DNA of 64,000 nt, taken from the NCBI GenBank assembly GCA_004195025.1, contig SGBB01000003.1, forward strand, positions 1 through 64,000, read 5' to 3'. The translations under genes were made by a program, and so were the position numbers. Below, in pieces: positions 62,047-64,000 of the stretch. The notes under the pieces were generated by a model that worked only from the letters and a program-made list of their open reading frames with translations, ran no database searches and was not told the origin of the DNA. The stretch is from Candidatus Acidulidesulfobacter diazotrophicus. Lineage in GTDB: Bacteria > SZUA-79 > Acidulodesulfobacterales > Acidulodesulfobacteraceae. Position 1 is the first letter of the stretch, and every line of letters begins with the position of its first letter.

Positions 62047-62542
62047 AAACTTTCTCCTTTTACAGCTTGCAAAAGAACTACATAACGTGAGACAGCAACC
62101 TCATTAAATCCTTTTACAAATATTAAAGTAATTATTTTATATATTTAATTAAAAATTAATTATTTATATAACATATTATTATAATATAACATAAATTTAA
62201 ATAGTCAAGATTCAAAGTAATCTTGCCAATATTATCTCAAAATTGCCGATAGAAAATTTATTCCGGATGACCGCTTCGCTCTCGGCTTATAGCCTTGCAA
62301 ACAGAAACGGCGTGCGTTTCTACTTCGGAGCTTTCCCGCCTGCACTGTGTAGAATGACTTTACTAATATTTATTGTTTCACCCTTCTTGAATAATTTTAA
62401 AAAATATTTAAAAAATTATTCGTCCGATGATCTGACAAAATTTAATAAATTTAATTTTGTTTTAAAAAATATGTTAAAATAAAATTAAATTTTAGGATTT
62501 TCAAATATAAGCTGTTGACAGGACGAACGAAGGATTAAATTA
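62047..62542. other. Intergenic region with a MITE family A fragment
   Basis: 62234-62358 matches one half of MITE family A (AATTGCCGATAGAAAAT, GACCGCTTCGCTCTCGGCTT, AACAGAAACGGCGTGCGTTT). The other end is missing. The rest is A/T, with TTGACAGGACGAACGAAGGA just before the next gene. Confidence 0.5.
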
Positions 62543-63073
62543 ATGTTAAACCAAACGGCATTAGACTTAGACGGAGTAATATTCGATTACGAGAAAACTT
62601 TCTTAAGGGAAGCCTGTAAACTTAATCTAAATATCTCAATCAAGCATCCTGTAATATATAGTATGGCGGATAGATACGAAATAACGCAAGAGCAGATATC
62701 CTTAATTAATTCAAAAATAGATTTTTCCGATATGGATATTTTTGACGAAGTCAGAAACTTAAAGTATTACATTAATAACATTAAATGTTTTATAACGTCA
62801 AGTCCCATAGAGATATTGCATAAGCGGAAAGCTAATCTATTAAAAATATTAGATAAAGATATTCCCGTATATTATGCCGAACCCGGAGATAAACATATCG
62901 TTATTAAAGATTTGGGTATTAAATACTTTATAGACGATTATAATGCTGTTATTCATCATATAGATTTAAATTGTCCTGATTGTAAGGCGTATTGGCTTAA
63001 TAGAGGATATAAAGATGAAACGTTGCCTGAGACGATTAACAAGATAAATAGTCTGGCGGAGTTTTTTGAATAA
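62543..63073 (+). CDS. HAD-like hydrolase (5'-nucleotidase type)
   Basis: 176 residues. The HAD nucleophile motif is ALDLDGVIFDYEK (Asp8 nucleophile, Asp10 acid), motif II CFITSSPIEI, and motif III/IV KYFIDDYNAVI. The length and DLDGV start suit the deoxyribonucleotidase/NT5C-like branch. The substrate is not certain. A GAAGGA site precedes the start. Confidence 0.65.
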   Translation: MLNQTALDLDGVIFDYEKTFLREACKLNLNISIKHPVIYSMADRYEITQEQISLINSKIDFSDMDIFDEVRNLKYYINNIKCFITSSPIEILHKRKANLLKILDKDIPVYYAEPGDKHIVIKDLGIKYFIDDYNAVIHHIDLNCPDCKAYWLNRGYKDETLPETINKINSLAEFFE

Positions 63074-63180
63074 ATTTTCTTTTGGAGTCAATTTTAAAAA
63101 CATTTACATCTTACGAGTATTAGTATGAGTTTTTTTGAATAAATTTCTTTTTAAAGAGCGATATAGTAAAGGAGTTAAAA

Positions 63181-64000
63181 ATGGATAAGTTTACTGAGAT
63201 ACTACAAAAAAACGATATGTCGGCTAAAGGAATTACAGGCATCGTTAATCTTTTTTCCCAAAATCACAGAGATTTAATGTTTAAACTCGCAAATTTTACC
63301 CAATCGGACATAAATAATATATCTAAAATAAGCTCGTGTATGAAAGAAACCGCTCAAAACATAGCAAATTCTTTTTACGATTATTTATTATTAATAGAGG
63401 ATACTAAAAAAATTATACTTTCAAAAGACGGTCTTTTGGAAAGATTAAAAATAACCCAAACAGAATATATAAAATCTTTGTTCAATTTGAGCTACAATGA
63501 AAATTATTTTAAAGACAGAATAGCTATCGGATTTGCCCACGACACTTTTAATATCTCTCCGTCTATTTATATCGGAAGCTACGGTTATTATAATTACTTA
63601 ATGTCTCAATACATTCTAAAATGCTGTGAAAAGAACGGGATTGATTTAACGCAAGCTTTAAACATCATAAATTCCGTTCAAAAAATAATCACTATAGATA
63701 TAACGCTTGCCATAGAATCTTATTATAAAAAATCTACGGATGACGTATATAAAATAGAACAGGCGTCTTTTAATCAGCTTGTAACAATTGCGGAATACAA
63801 AGACGAGGATACGGGCAAGCATATTTCAAGGATGTCTAATTTTGCAAAAGTGATAGCTTCAAGTCTCGGTATGGATGCAATGTATCAGGAACAGCTGCTT
63901 CATGCAGCTCCGATGCACGATATAGGAAAGGTCGGAATACCCGATAATATCCTTTTAAAGCCTGGAAAACTCACAAGAGAAGAATTTGAAATTATGAAGT
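63181..64000 (+). CDS. Protoglobin-HD-GYP c-di-GMP phosphodiesterase, 3' partial
   Basis: 273 codons are visible and the frame runs off the window. Residues ~20-195 are a globin-coupled sensor with proximal His120 in IAIGFAHDTFNIS. After a linker, the HD-GYP domain begins: YKDEDTGKHISRMS and HAAPMHDIGKVGIPDNIL carry the first metal ligands. HD-GYP enzymes degrade cyclic di-GMP, so gas binding at the heme would set the signal level. An AAAGGAG site precedes ATG 63181. The sensor relates to the one at 13054. Confidence 0.88.
   Translation, partial: MDKFTEILQKNDMSAKGITGIVNLFSQNHRDLMFKLANFTQSDINNISKISSCMKETAQNIANSFYDYLLLIEDTKKIILSKDGLLERLKITQTEYIKSLFNLSYNENYFKDRIAIGFAHDTFNISPSIYIGSYGYYNYLMSQYILKCCEKNGIDLTQALNIINSVQKIITIDITLAIESYYKKSTDDVYKIEQASFNQLVTIAEYKDEDTGKHISRMSNFAKVIASSLGMDAMYQEQLLHAAPMHDIGKVGIPDNILLKPGKLTREEFEIMK

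Noticed and set aside
61579-62107. Plus-strand frames opposite the DUF3185-like and DUF3309-like genes
   Set aside because: They are antisense to small genes with family motifs and ribosome sites.

Overview
The window is very AT-rich bacterial chromosome with long A/T-only intergenic stretches. The genes (Sec signal peptides, Ala/Ser-Gly-Cys lipoboxes, a type I R-M system, IncQ-like and VirB/Trb-like mobility genes, protoglobin sensors, HD-GYP) fit a Gram-negative. The mix is reminiscent of uncultivated deltaproteobacterial-type lineages such as Acidulodesulfobacterales, but nothing in the window fixes the taxonomy.

Layout. 1-14.4 kb is mostly housekeeping. It holds tRNA-Lys(UUU) with remnants of an integrase and of an IS200/IS605 end, an FAD/NAD(P)H oxidoreductase, a rubredoxin-domain protein, thiE and thiC, a DUF815-type ATPase behind an (AAATT)11 repeat, a tail-anchored protein of unknown function, a VapBC pair set among copies of a small inverted-repeat element, tRNA-Pro and a protoglobin-PsiE fusion. 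14.4-35.2 kb is a tandem stack of integrative elements in tRNA-Lys(CUU), shown by three copies of the tRNA 3' end (14392, 26091, 33985). Element 1 (14392-26137) looks intact. It has an integrase and excisionase, an IncQ-like replication pair (DnaB-N/RepA helicase and a RepC-like protein) next to four 21-bp iterons, a MobA/MobL-type relaxase with an accessory protein, VirB5/TrbJ-, VirB6/TrbL- and EexN-like proteins, an XRE-S24 repressor and an MNT-HEPN pair. Element 2 is wrecked by an IS1634-like and an IS21-like insertion but carries an AbiE-type pair and an XRE regulator behind a phased operator. Element 3 is a decayed integrase followed by HicAB.

35.8-45 kb is a patchwork: a DUF3800 gene beside a nested, possibly structured RNA, a second IS21 remnant, a hydrolase, a LysR regulator divergent from a CDGSH-cupin fusion, ogt and alkA (visibly richer in GC), a second cupin and an SDR enzyme. 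45-50.8 kb is an hsdM-hsdS-hsdR operon in which hsdM is broken by a +1 shift in a T7 tract. 50.8-62 kb is a run of small exported proteins, lipoproteins and membrane proteins with a second AbiE-type pair, HU, YjbQ/UPF0047 and fragments of another IS21-type element. The window ends with a HAD-family protein and a protoglobin-HD-GYP protein that runs off the edge.

The least explained structures are: (i) three 93-94-bp repeats at 24321-24600, each with an ATGACGGAAAGT start-like box and a hairpin whose stem changes by compensatory substitution, inside ~65-bp inverted repeats that also enclose the repressor gene; (ii) the nested inverted repeats abutting the DUF3800 gene; and (iii) a C-terminal tail shared by the relaxase and the HEPN protein of element 1.
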